Assembly: GCA_011799875.1 (NCBI GenBank)
Contig: CM022299.1
Span: 342,676,307-342,740,306 of the forward strand
Origin: Thinopyrum elongatum
Lineage: Eukaryota; Streptophyta; Magnoliopsida; Poales; Poaceae
DNA: 64,000 nucleotides
Reading direction: 5' to 3'
Part shown: positions 55,441-64,000 of the stretch, piece after piece
How the letters are laid out: every line of letters starts with the position of its first letter
Position numbering within the stretch: position 1 is the stretch's first letter
Program-made: the position numbers and the translations under genes
Notes under the pieces: generated by a model
What the model was told of the DNA's origin: nothing
What the model saw: only the letters and a program-made list of their open reading frames with translations
Database searches by the model: none

Positions 55441-57992
55441 CTTGGGGTCCTGGCGTCCGGCAAGGGCGTCCAGTGTTTAAACACGAACAGACTGGGAGCA
55501 GAAGTTTAACATGGTTGCTTTATACAACTAGCTGTCCGAGAAGAGAATTATTTTGTCCGTGACGGCTGAAGTGCTGTGGTTGATGCTCTTTTGCAAGAGA
55601 AGGAGAGAGTGGTTAAATCACCGTTGAAATTATTGGAGGTTATCCATGGATGCTATATACGGATCATCTGTCGTCCGGACGAATCAGGTGAAATCCATCC
55701 GGTCTATTTTTATTGGTACATTTTTTCTTCCGAGAACAATTACTCTGGCTCGCGATATTTTTTATGCAGGACAATTATTCACTGCAAAAGCGATCATCAT
55801 GCCACGGATATAGAGCTCGCGCCAAAATTGTCATGCGTCAGCATCCGACCGTGCCGCACTGCTTGACGAATATGTGTGCAAGCCGTCGCCTCTGCGGCTC
55901 AGTCTACACCAATGCGCGGCTGACTCACGCGCCTACACCGACTTATAACGTCACAGCTGGTTTATGCCATGACCAAGTATGAATAATTTCAAGCCGACTC
56001 CTCGAGTTGTCTTAAGACTCGGGCAGACATGACTCGTCAGATTTGGCCAGTCTCACAAATTCACGAACCTCGGGTCATTGCAGGGAAGACAACCTGGTCC
56101 CGGGGGTTATTGCCGTATTGGCAAAAAATTAAAAGTTGGCAAAGAGAACTTGCTGCCATGATGCGCAGTTCAAACATGGGTATCCTACCGTATTGGCGAA
56201 AAATTAAAGGTTGCCAAAGAGAACTAGCTGCCACGATGCGCAGTTCAAACACGGGTATCCTGCCTTATTGGCGAAAAGTAAGGTTACCAAAGAAGACTAG
56301 TTGCCATGATGCACGGTCTAAACATAGGTATACTATTCAATTTTGATAATTAGTCACTTGGGGGCTTCCAACTCACCGATTTTAGCTTTCTCACCCTCTT
56401 GACCCGGCAAAAAGGCCATAATTAATTTGGTTAAACCTGCCTGTCTGGTTGACGCTACTTCAAAAAGGTGACCCACCGTATTCTTGACAGTCAATCTTTA
56501 TGACCCTGAACTCCTCAAGGTTAAAACGGTGGCTTAAGTCACGTGAGAGACGGCTTACAGAAAGCGAGAAACCAAGGCTATGATGCCAGCTTCACTGAAG
56601 CAAGACTCGAGCCTCGAAAGCCGGTCTTATGTCGAGCCTCGAAAGCCGGCATTTTTATACTCTGTTATCATACACATACATCATCATACATTGGATCATC
56701 ATTGCATCATCATACAATGCATCATATATGCATGTATATATTTGTTTATGTTGCAGGAGTCGGTTTTCAAACCGGGTTACATTGTAACTCTACAGGAATA
56801 CAAAAATCTTTGATGGCCAACATGGCTAGATTTTCATCATGGTTATCATAACCAGTGTTAAATGATTGAGGTTTTTCAAAGCCGTTTCAGAGAGATGGCT
56901 ATTATTTCCTAATCCGAAAACACCAGCTTACAGCAAGGAGCATGGTTCAACATTGATATGCAAAGCAGCCAACAAACATCATCCAGACGATGGATATGAT
57001 TTTATTCTACAATGGAAGGAATAGTCCGGAGTCGCCACAGGCACACGACCCGACACTTGGGGGCTACATTATTCAAATCAAGATTACATCAAGTATGAAA
57101 GTCACATGTCACTGCAAGCATGCACCACGGCACTTGGGGGCTAATGCATGGTCATTTTAACTAGTCTCATTGAAGACCCGAACCATCACATAATGATGAG
57201 CCGGCCCTTGGGGGCTACCAATTGCTCCTATCAAAAATTCAAAAGTACACAAGCCTTAATCTACTATATCAAAAGTGACCCGAAGCTTGGGGGCTACATC
57301 ATATGATGTTATTTTCAAAGGAGTACATGTAAGTCCCAGGTCGCTGCAGGCAAGACAACCCGACACTTGGGGGCTACAACATTCAATTGTTTACCAAGAT
57401 TATAAGGTCCAAATTGGAGACCCGGCCCATCACATACTGATGATCCCGGCCCTTGGGGATTACACATGTGAAGTGCAAAACATTCAGTTTATGATTGGAG
57501 ACTCGGCTGGACAAACTGGTTCTCTCCCAAAGATGCAACATTTATATTTAAGCAAGTCTTAAGTTATCACTTTGTTCTACTCAAGACTTGGGGGCTAAAG
57601 GTGAGGGAGGAACACCTTCAAGTTCTCAGTTTTGAATAAACCAGGTCTCATATTTTTGGTGAAGAAATTTGCAAAGATTATTTCCTCCAAGCTATTCAGA
57701 CAAGTCAGCTCAACATTGTATGGATTTTTTTATCAAAGTCTGAAGCATTGAAAGTTGGCGCAACATCAGATGAAATTTCTTTTTATCAAGCCAAGGCATT
57801 TGAAGACAACTCAAAAATATCATAAGGGTTATTTTTTCTGCATGGAACCAACGTCAGAATGTTGATATGACAGAGACTCAGACTTTTCAGGAGATGGTCA
57901 ATCGACTAAAATTTTGAGCGAGTCGGTCCCTTTTTTATATTTCTTATTTCAAGAGCTTATCATGAATAAATTCAAGCTAATCTGAGGGCTAA
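55441..57992 (+). other. Untranslated 3' part of the Gypsy-like element
   Basis: No coding signal. It holds three 75-bp tandem units at 56,113-56,340 and repeated ACTTGGGGGCTAC words at 57,050-57,600. It ends in CTGAGGGCTAA before the 3' LTR. Confidence 0.5.
56113..56340 (+). repeat. 75-bp tandem repeat, three copies
   Basis: CCGTATTGGC...AAAGAGAACTTGCTGCCATG...CAGTTCAAACATGGGTAT recurs at 56,113, 56,188 and 56,263 with increasing divergence in the last copy. Confidence 0.85.
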
Positions 57993-58853
57993 TGTCAGGG
58001 GAATTACCCACGGCTAGACCCGGTTCATGAGGTTAAGTCATCTCCGAGGTTAAGTCATCTTCGGGCTTAAGCCGCCCTGAAGTTAAGCCATCTCTGGGCT
58101 TAAGTCATTCATGAGGATAAGTCATCTCTGGACTTAAGTCATCTCCGAGGTTAAGTCATCTCTGGGCTTAAGACGCCCTGAGGTTAAGTTATCTCTGGGG
58201 TTAAGTCATCCCTTAGGTTAAGTCATCTCTGGGCTTGAGCCACCAGGAGGTTAAGTCATCTCTCAGCTTAAGCCGCCCTGAGGTTAAGTCATCTCTGGGC
58301 TTAAGCTGCCCTGAGGATAAGTCATCTTTGGGCTTAAGCCGCCCTGAGGTTAAGTCATCTCTGGGCTTAAGCCGCCCGTGCTGAGTGGGACATAATGAGC
58401 GGGACATAAGAAGCCAAGGATAATAAGCCCGGGATAAGAAGCCCGCGGTAAGAAGCCCGCGATAGGAAGCCATAATAGACTGGTCCTAATCCTACATGTA
58501 AGATGGCCCCTTCAACTTATATAAGGAGGGGCAGGGTACCCCAAGAGGGACAGATCAAGATAGACAAGTTTTAGACAGACAAGTCTCGAGACAGATGTTT
58601 TGATAGGTCTCAATACAGATGTTTTGATAGCTCTCGAGAAAGAGGCAGTGAAATAGCGCCCTTGTAATCGAGACCATGATCATCAATAGAAATCAAGCAA
58701 GATGTAGGCTTTTACCTCCACCATGAGGGGCCGAACCTGGGTAAAACTCGCGTCTCTCGATTCCGATCAACCCCGGCAAGTTAACCACTCAGTCGTGATG
58801 GCCTCACGACTAAGTCCTCACACTAGGACATCTGCCGTGACAAAACCACGACA
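57993..58853 (+). repeat. 3' LTR (861 bp)
   Basis: TGTCAGGGGAATTACCCACG ... ACAAAACCACGACA. Its first 390 bp are largely a minisatellite; a TATA box (TTATATAAGG) lies at 58,517-58,526. Confidence 0.8.
58020..58380 (+). repeat. LTR minisatellite, units of about 20 and 40 bp
   Basis: Alternating GGTTAAGTCATCTCTGGGCT and TAAGCCGCCCTGA parts, about ten imperfect copies. Its end coincides with the point at which the 5' LTR copy starts. Confidence 0.85.
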
Positions 58854-60320
58854 ATAGAGATAAGTATTTCCCTCAGTTGTGAAACCAAGGTTATTAATCC
58901 AGTAGGAGAACCAAGCAACACTATGTAAACAACACCTGCACACAAACAACAAATACTTGCAACCCAACGCGTAGAGGAGTTGTCAATCCGTTAGCGGTTA
59001 TGAGCAAGATTAAATTGTGTAGGTTTTGATAGATAGATCTAACTAAAAAATAAAATAAATTAAATTAAATTACAACAAGTTATTTTTGGTTTTAATATAT
59101 GATAGAAACTAGACCCGGGGCCCATAGTTTTCACTAGAGGCTTCTCTCGAGAAAATAGCATACGGTGGGTAAACAAATTACTGTTGAGCAATTGATAGGA
59201 AAACAAATAATTATGACGATATCCAAGGCAATGATCATGTATATAGGCACCACGTACAAGATTAGTAGACCGACTCCTGCTTGCATCTACTACTATTACT
59301 CCACACATCGACCGCTAACCAGCATGTATCTAGTGTATTAAGTTCATGCAAAAACGGAGTAATGCTTTAAGCAAGATGACATGATGTAGACAAGATAAAC
59401 TCATCCCCATCTTTTTACCCTTAATAGCAATGATACATGCGTGTCATGTCTCTTTCTGTCACTGAGATTGAGCACCGCAAGATCAAACCCATCACAAAGC
59501 ACCTCTTCCCATGGCAAGATAAATCAATCTAGTTGGCCAAACTAAACCAATAAATCAGAGAAGAAATACAAGGCTATAACAATCATGCATAAAAGAGTTA
59601 AGAGAAAACTCAAATAATACTCATGGATATATCTGATCATAAACTCAAAATTCATCAGATCCCAACAAACACACTGCAAAAAGTCATTACATCAAATAGA
59701 TCTCCAAGAACACTAAGGAGAACATTGTATTGAAGATCAAAAAGAGAGGAGAAGCCATCTAGCTACTAGCTACGGACCCATAGGTCTGTGGTAAACTACC
59801 GCAAGGATGATGAAGAACCCCTCCGTGATCGTTTCCCCCTCCGACAGAGTGTCGGAAAAGGGCTCTAGATTGGATCTCGTGGTTCTAGAACTTGCAACAG
59901 CAGAAAAAGTATTTTGTTGACTCCCCTAAGGGTTTTGGGATTTTAGAGTATTTATAGAGGCGAAGGTAGCTCAAAACGATGCTCGTGGGCCCCACTACCC
60001 ACTAGGGCACGCCGGAGGGCCCTGGCGCGCCCTGGTGCCTAGTGGGCCCCTCTTTCATATTGTTCCCTCCTGAAGCTTCTAGGGTCTCTTATCGCTAGAA
60101 AAAAATCTCCAAAAAGTTTCGTGGCATTTGGACATCGTTTGGTACTGATATTCTGCAAAGTAAAAAACAAGCAAAAACAACAACTAGCACTGGGCACTAA
60201 GTTGTAGGTTAGTCCCAAAAAATGATATAAAGTTGCTTGTAAATGTATATAAAACATCCAAGATTGATAATAAAATAGCATGGAACAATAAAAAATTATA
60301 GATACATTGGAGATGTATCA
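58854..60320 (-). repeat. LTR of the minus-strand Gypsy element (3'-truncated)
   Basis: Starts TGATACATCTCCAATG on the minus strand and shares the opening words of the LTR at 61,265. Truncated by roughly 100 bp against that LTR's end. Confidence 0.75.
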
Positions 60321-61264
60321 AGCATCCCCAAGCTTAATTCCTGCTCGTCCTCGAGTAGGTAAATGATAAAAATAGAATTTTTGATGTGGAATGCTACCTA
60401 ACGTATTCATCATATATTCTTTCCTTTATAGCATGGACATTTGGACTTGAATGATTCAAATCAATAGTCTATAATTTGACATGGAAAAATCAATACTCAA
60501 GCATATCAACAAGCAACTATGTCTTTCAAAATATCAACGCTAAAGAAAGTTATCCCTAGCCCATTATGCTCAATAATTGATCCATTCATGAAACACACTA
60601 AATATTGACTACATCCAATACACAAGTATGACAATAGTGTTCCCTAGTTGGTACTTTATAAGAGAAGATGGAGACTCAAAAAATAAAAATAAAAATTGCA
60701 TAAAAGTAAATAGATAGGCCCTTCGCAAAGGGAAGCTGAGATTTGTAGAGGTGCTAGAGCACATAGCTTAAAACGAGAGATAAAATTGATTTGAGAGGCA
60801 TGCTTTTCCTCTCAACGAAAATGACCGAGAATTCCCAATATCTTTAATGCTAGATAAATCATAGGCGGTTCCCAAACAAAAAGTAAAGTTTATTTCCTTT
60901 CCACCATTCTTTCACAATCCATGGCTAGCCATATCCACGGGTGCCTTCCATACCAACACTTTCCAAGGAATTTATTATCGTAATATTTTTTTTCATTTCG
61001 GGACCGGGCATCCCTATTACCTGCCACACTCTCATGCAATGACAAGTGAATGTACTCATCGTGAGAATAAAATACCTAGCATGGAAAATATTGGCCATCC
61101 CCTGCCGCTTCATGAGTGGTGCGGGCACACAAAACAGAAATTCATTTTGAAAATTAGAGTTAGCACATACAAATTTACTTGGAACGGCATGGAAATACCA
61201 CATATAGGTAGGTATGGTGGACTCATTTGGCACAACTTTGGGTTTAAGGAGTTGGATGCACAAG
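58854..61264 (-). mobile_element. Partial Gypsy element, 3' LTR and 3' internal region
   Basis: On the minus strand the LTR starts at 60,320 with TGATACATCTCCAATGTATC, preceded by a polypurine tract AAGCTTGGGGATGCT. It runs to about 58,854, where it breaks off inside CTGAGGGAAATACTTAT, so its last part is missing. The internal part 60,321-61,264 includes a 117-codon frame (60,925-61,278) with HARYFILTMSTFTCHCMRVW, typical of untranslated regions of this repeat group. No pol. Confidence 0.75.
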
Positions 61265-62874
61265 TGATACGTCTCCAATGTATCTATAATTTATGAAGTA
61301 TTCATGCCATGTTTATAACAATTTTATATGGTTTTGGTACGATTTGAATGGAACTAACCCGGACTGACGCTGTTTTCAGCAGAACTACCATGGTGTTGTT
61401 TTGTGTGCAGAAATCAAAGTTCTCCAAATGCAACGAAACTTTTTGATGATTTTTTTGGAAGAAAAGAGGCACTAGAAGCTTCGTGGGAGGGCCAGAAGAG
61501 CCACGAGGAGGGCACAAGACACTTGGGCGTGCCAGGAGGCCCAGGCGTGCCCAGGTGGGTTGTGCTCACCTCGAGGCCCATCTTAGCATGAGACCGACGT
61601 AAAAAATCCTATAAATAGAGAAACCATCAGAAATAACCCTAGATCATAAGTTCCGCCACCGCAAGCCTCTGTAGCCATGAAAAAGCAATCTAGACCCCAT
61701 TTCGGCACCCTGCCGGAGGGGGAAATCATCACCAGTGGCCATCTGCATCATCCCGGCGGCCACCATGATGAGGAGGGTGTAGTCTACCCTCGGGGCTGAG
61801 GGTTTGTACTAGTAGCTATGTGTTTAATCTCTCTCTCTCTCGTGTTCTTGGGATGGCATGATCTTGATGTATCGCGGGCTTTGTTAATATAGTTGGATCA
61901 TATGGTGTTTCTCCCTCTCTATCTTGTTGTGATGAATTGAGTTTTCCATTTGAGATTTCATTTTATTGGATTGAATACTTTTATGGATTTGAGAGCACTT
62001 GATATATGTCTTGCATATGAATACCCGTGGTGACAATGGGGTATTATATTGATTCACTTGAGATATGTTTTGGCACTCAACTCGCGGATTCCCAAGGTGA
62101 CATTGGGGTAATCTATGCATAGGGGTTGATGCACGTTCTCGTCTTTTGTTTCTTTGGTAGAAATCTTGGGGCACTCTTGGAGGTTCTTTGTGTTGGATTG
62201 AGTATTATGAATCTGAATTTGCTTTGGTGTTATTTTAGTATGAACTCTTGATAGATCGATCGGAAATAATAACTTAGTGTTATTTTAGTACGAACTCTTG
62301 ATAGATCGATCGGAAAGAATAACTTGGTGTTATTTTAGTACGAACTCTTGGATAGATCGATCGGAAAGAATAGCTACAAACAATTTCTTCTTATGTTCGC
62401 CACCAGATAGGAACTTTGGAGTGATTCTTCATCGCACGTAGAGGGATGGTTATATGATCCAATTATATTAGCATTGTTGAGAGATTGCACTAGCGAAAGT
62501 ACGGACTCTAGGCCTCATTTTCAAGCATTGCAATACCGTTTGTGCTCACTTTTATCGTTCGCTACCTTGCTGTTTTTATTTATTCAGATAATAAAAATAT
62601 ATTTCTACCATCCATATTACACTTTTATCACCATCTCTTTGCAGAACTAGTGCACCTATACAATTTGCCATTGTATTGGGTGTGTTGGGGACACAAGAGA
62701 TTTCTTGTATTTGGTTGCAGGGTTGTTTGAGAGATACCAACTTTATCCTATGCCTCCCACGGATTGATAAACCTTAGGTCATCCACTTGAGGGAAAATTG
62801 CTACTGTCCTACAAAACTCTGTGCTTAGAGGCCCAACACGAGTCTACAAGAATAAAGTTGCGTAGTAGACATCA
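61265..62874 (+). repeat. 5' LTR (1,610 bp)
   Basis: TGATACGTCTCC ... GTAGTAGACATCA. Contains a CTATAAATAG TATA box near 61,610 and a 50-bp triplicate at 62,226-62,376. Confidence 0.8.
62226..62376 (+). repeat. 50-bp tandem repeat, three copies
   Basis: GGTGTTATTTTAGTACGAAC...GATAGATCGATCGGAAAGAA at 62,226, 62,276 and 62,326, nearly identical, so recently amplified. Confidence 0.9.
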
Positions 62875-62884
62875 AGCTCTTTTC

Positions 62885-62902
62885 TGGCGCCGTTGCCGGG
62901 GA
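62885..62902 (+). other. Primer binding site, tRNA-Asp
   Basis: TGGCGCCGTTGCCGGGGA is fully complementary to the 3' end of plant tRNA-Asp (GTC), ten bases after the LTR end. Confidence 0.9.
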
Positions 62903-63000
62903 GGTGAGTGTTTGAAGGTATATCTTTAGATCTTGCAACTGAATCTTTTAGTTTCTTGTTTTATCACTAGTTTGGTTCGTAAAACAAAACTACAAAAAAA

Positions 63001-63894
63001 TTGGAATTGAGGTGGCCTCATATTATTCATCTTTATCATGTCTTTCTTGAAAATGATGGAAAGGAAAATTGTGCTCAATTGATAGAAAAAGAATTCAGTA
63101 AAATGTTTGACATAAAATCTTTGAATGATGAGCATGATTGCAATGTTGCTAGTATGAATTCTTTGAATATCCATGATGTTAATGATATGCAAAGCCATAA
63201 GCTTGGGGATGCTATGTTTGATGAAGATGATATTTTTTGTCCCCCAAGTTTTGATGAGAAAATTTATTATGATGATAGCATGCCTCCTATTTATGATGAT
63301 TACGGTGATGACATGTATGCTATAATGAATAATGATAACCATGAAACTTGTCATCATGATTTTAATTTTGAATTGGATTATGCCTCACATGATAGTTATT
63401 TTGTTGAGTTTGCTCCCACTACTATTCATGAGAATAAATTTGCTTATGTGGAGAGTAAGAAAATTTCTATGCTTGTGGATCATGAAAAGAATGCTTTATG
63501 TGATAGTTATATTTTTGAATTCATTCATGATGCTACTGAAAATTATTATGAGAGAGGAACATATGCTTTTACATATCTCAATAATATCAAGTTTTCTCTC
63601 TTTATGTTGAAAGTTTTGAAGTTGCACTTGTTTTGCCTTCCTATGCTAGTTGATTCTTGTTTCCATAAATTGTTTGCTCACAAAATCCCTATGCATAGGA
63701 AGTGGGTTAGACTTAAATGTGCTTGCCATGTGATTCATGATGCTCTCTTTATGTTTCAATTCTTATCTTTTATGCGAGCATCATTGAAATCATCATGCCT
63801 AGCTAAAAAGGCATTAAAGAAAAGCGCTTGTTGGGAGACAACCCAACACTTTTACCTACTGTTTTTGTGTATTCACATGATTAGGCTACTGTAG
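63001..63894 (+). CDS. Acidic ORF of the Gypsy element leader (297 aa)
   Basis: Open frame from ATG 63,001 (MELRWPHIIHLYHVFLENDG) to the stop at 63,892-63,894. It is rich in Asp, His, Asn and Tyr (DDSMPPIYDDYGDDMYAIMN, NHETCHHDFNFELDYASHDS), with a Cys-containing end after KIPMHRKWVRLKC. This frame is common in the leader of a large group of Triticeae Gypsy elements. It is not gag or pol by any motif I can see and its role is unknown. The ending TGGGAGACAACCCAACA is the usual conserved block after it. Confidence 0.5.
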   Translation: MELRWPHIIHLYHVFLENDGKENCAQLIEKEFSKMFDIKSLNDEHDCNVASMNSLNIHDVNDMQSHKLGDAMFDEDDIFCPPSFDEKIYYDDSMPPIYDDYGDDMYAIMNNDNHETCHHDFNFELDYASHDSYFVEFAPTTIHENKFAYVESKKISMLVDHEKNALCDSYIFEFIHDATENYYERGTYAFTYLNNIKFSLFMLKVLKLHLFCLPMLVDSCFHKLFAHKIPMHRKWVRLKCACHVIHDALFMFQFLSFMRASLKSSCLAKKALKKSACWETTQHFYLLFLCIHMIRLL

Positions 63895-64000
63895 TAATCA
63901 TGTTTTATAGCTTTTATTTCAATAAAGTGCCAAGTAAAGCCTTTGGGATAGTGTGGATGATAGTTGACTTGATTCTGTGCAAAAACATAAACTTTTGCGC

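Larger units (their letters stand above)
52084..58853 (+). mobile_element. Gypsy-like LTR retrotransposon without pol, 5' LTR truncated
   Basis: The 3' LTR (57,993-58,853) and the 3' half of the 5' LTR (52,084-52,537) match closely, and a candidate primer site follows the 5' LTR (TTGGCACCCACC at 52,539). The 5.4-kb interior has a short gag-like frame, a 2-kb GC-rich repeat region and an untranslated part with many CTTGGGGGCTA words. No reverse transcriptase or integrase was seen, so it is non-autonomous or deleted. Confidence 0.75.
61265..64000 (+). mobile_element. 5' part of a plus-strand Gypsy element
   Basis: The 5' LTR (61,265-62,874) starts TGATACGTCTCCAATGTATC, followed by a tRNA-Asp primer site and a leader with an acidic ORF. 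It runs beyond the window. It inserted into, or adjoins by rearrangement, the minus-strand element of a related family. Confidence 0.8.

Noticed and set aside
58020..58380. CRISPR-like array of alternating repeats
   Set aside because: Repeat and spacer parts are both repeated, the region lies inside a plant LTR, and the genome is eukaryotic.
62885..62902. tRNA-Asp gene fragment
   Set aside because: Only the 18-nt complement of the tRNA 3' end is present, directly after an LTR, so it is a primer binding site.

Overview
The window looks like intergenic DNA from a large grass genome, most likely wheat or a close Triticeae relative. The support is the sequence itself: nested LTR retrotransposons, a very long CACTA transposon, Stowaway- and Harbinger-type MITEs, a LINE remnant, and decayed grass gene families (F-box/LRR/FBD, DUF295, a Werner-like exonuclease). 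I found no tRNA gene, no complete rRNA gene and no prokaryotic or organellar signature. Species and TE family names cannot be fixed without a database.

Layout. 1-4,455: 3' part of a Tat-like Gypsy element with a multi-exon antisense ORF (Transposase_28-type plus coiled coil), now a pseudogene. 4,456-7,097: C-terminal remnant of a LINE ORF2, split by a 1.4-kb non-LTR retroposon with a 15-bp target duplication. 7,098-13,770: unassigned DNA, three Stowaway MITEs and two Harbinger-type non-autonomous elements that carry amplified ORFs. 13,771-49,714: a minus-strand non-autonomous LTR retrotransposon (TSD ACTAC; Copia-like gag plus an Athila-ORF1-like frame, no pol). Its 5' LTR is split by a 26.1-kb CACTA interval, 23,043-49,167. 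49,715-52,083: a small CACTA-like remnant and a WRN-like exonuclease pseudogene. 52,084-58,853: a Gypsy-like element without pol whose 5' LTR is truncated. 58,854-61,264: part of a minus-strand Gypsy element. 61,265-64,000: the start of a plus-strand Gypsy element with a tRNA-Asp primer site.

The CACTA interval is the most informative part. Both termini and a 3-bp target duplication are visible, and the neighbouring LTR shows that the whole interval is one net insertion. Between its subterminal repeat arrays it holds a DUF295 pseudogene, an F-box/LRR/FBD pseudogene, two intact single-exon ORFs (160 and 191 aa), a SINE-like element built on duplicated 5S rRNA sequence, and a seven-exon gene model with an intact 450-codon frame beside the right subterminal repeats. 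I saw no TNPD/Tnp2-type transposase, so the element probably depends on a transposase supplied elsewhere.

Most host-derived and retroelement genes here are broken, often by single in-frame stops that fit C-to-T decay at methylated sites. The frames that remain open are the 450-codon split gene, the 160- and 191-aa ORFs, and the 297-aa acidic ORF at the right edge.
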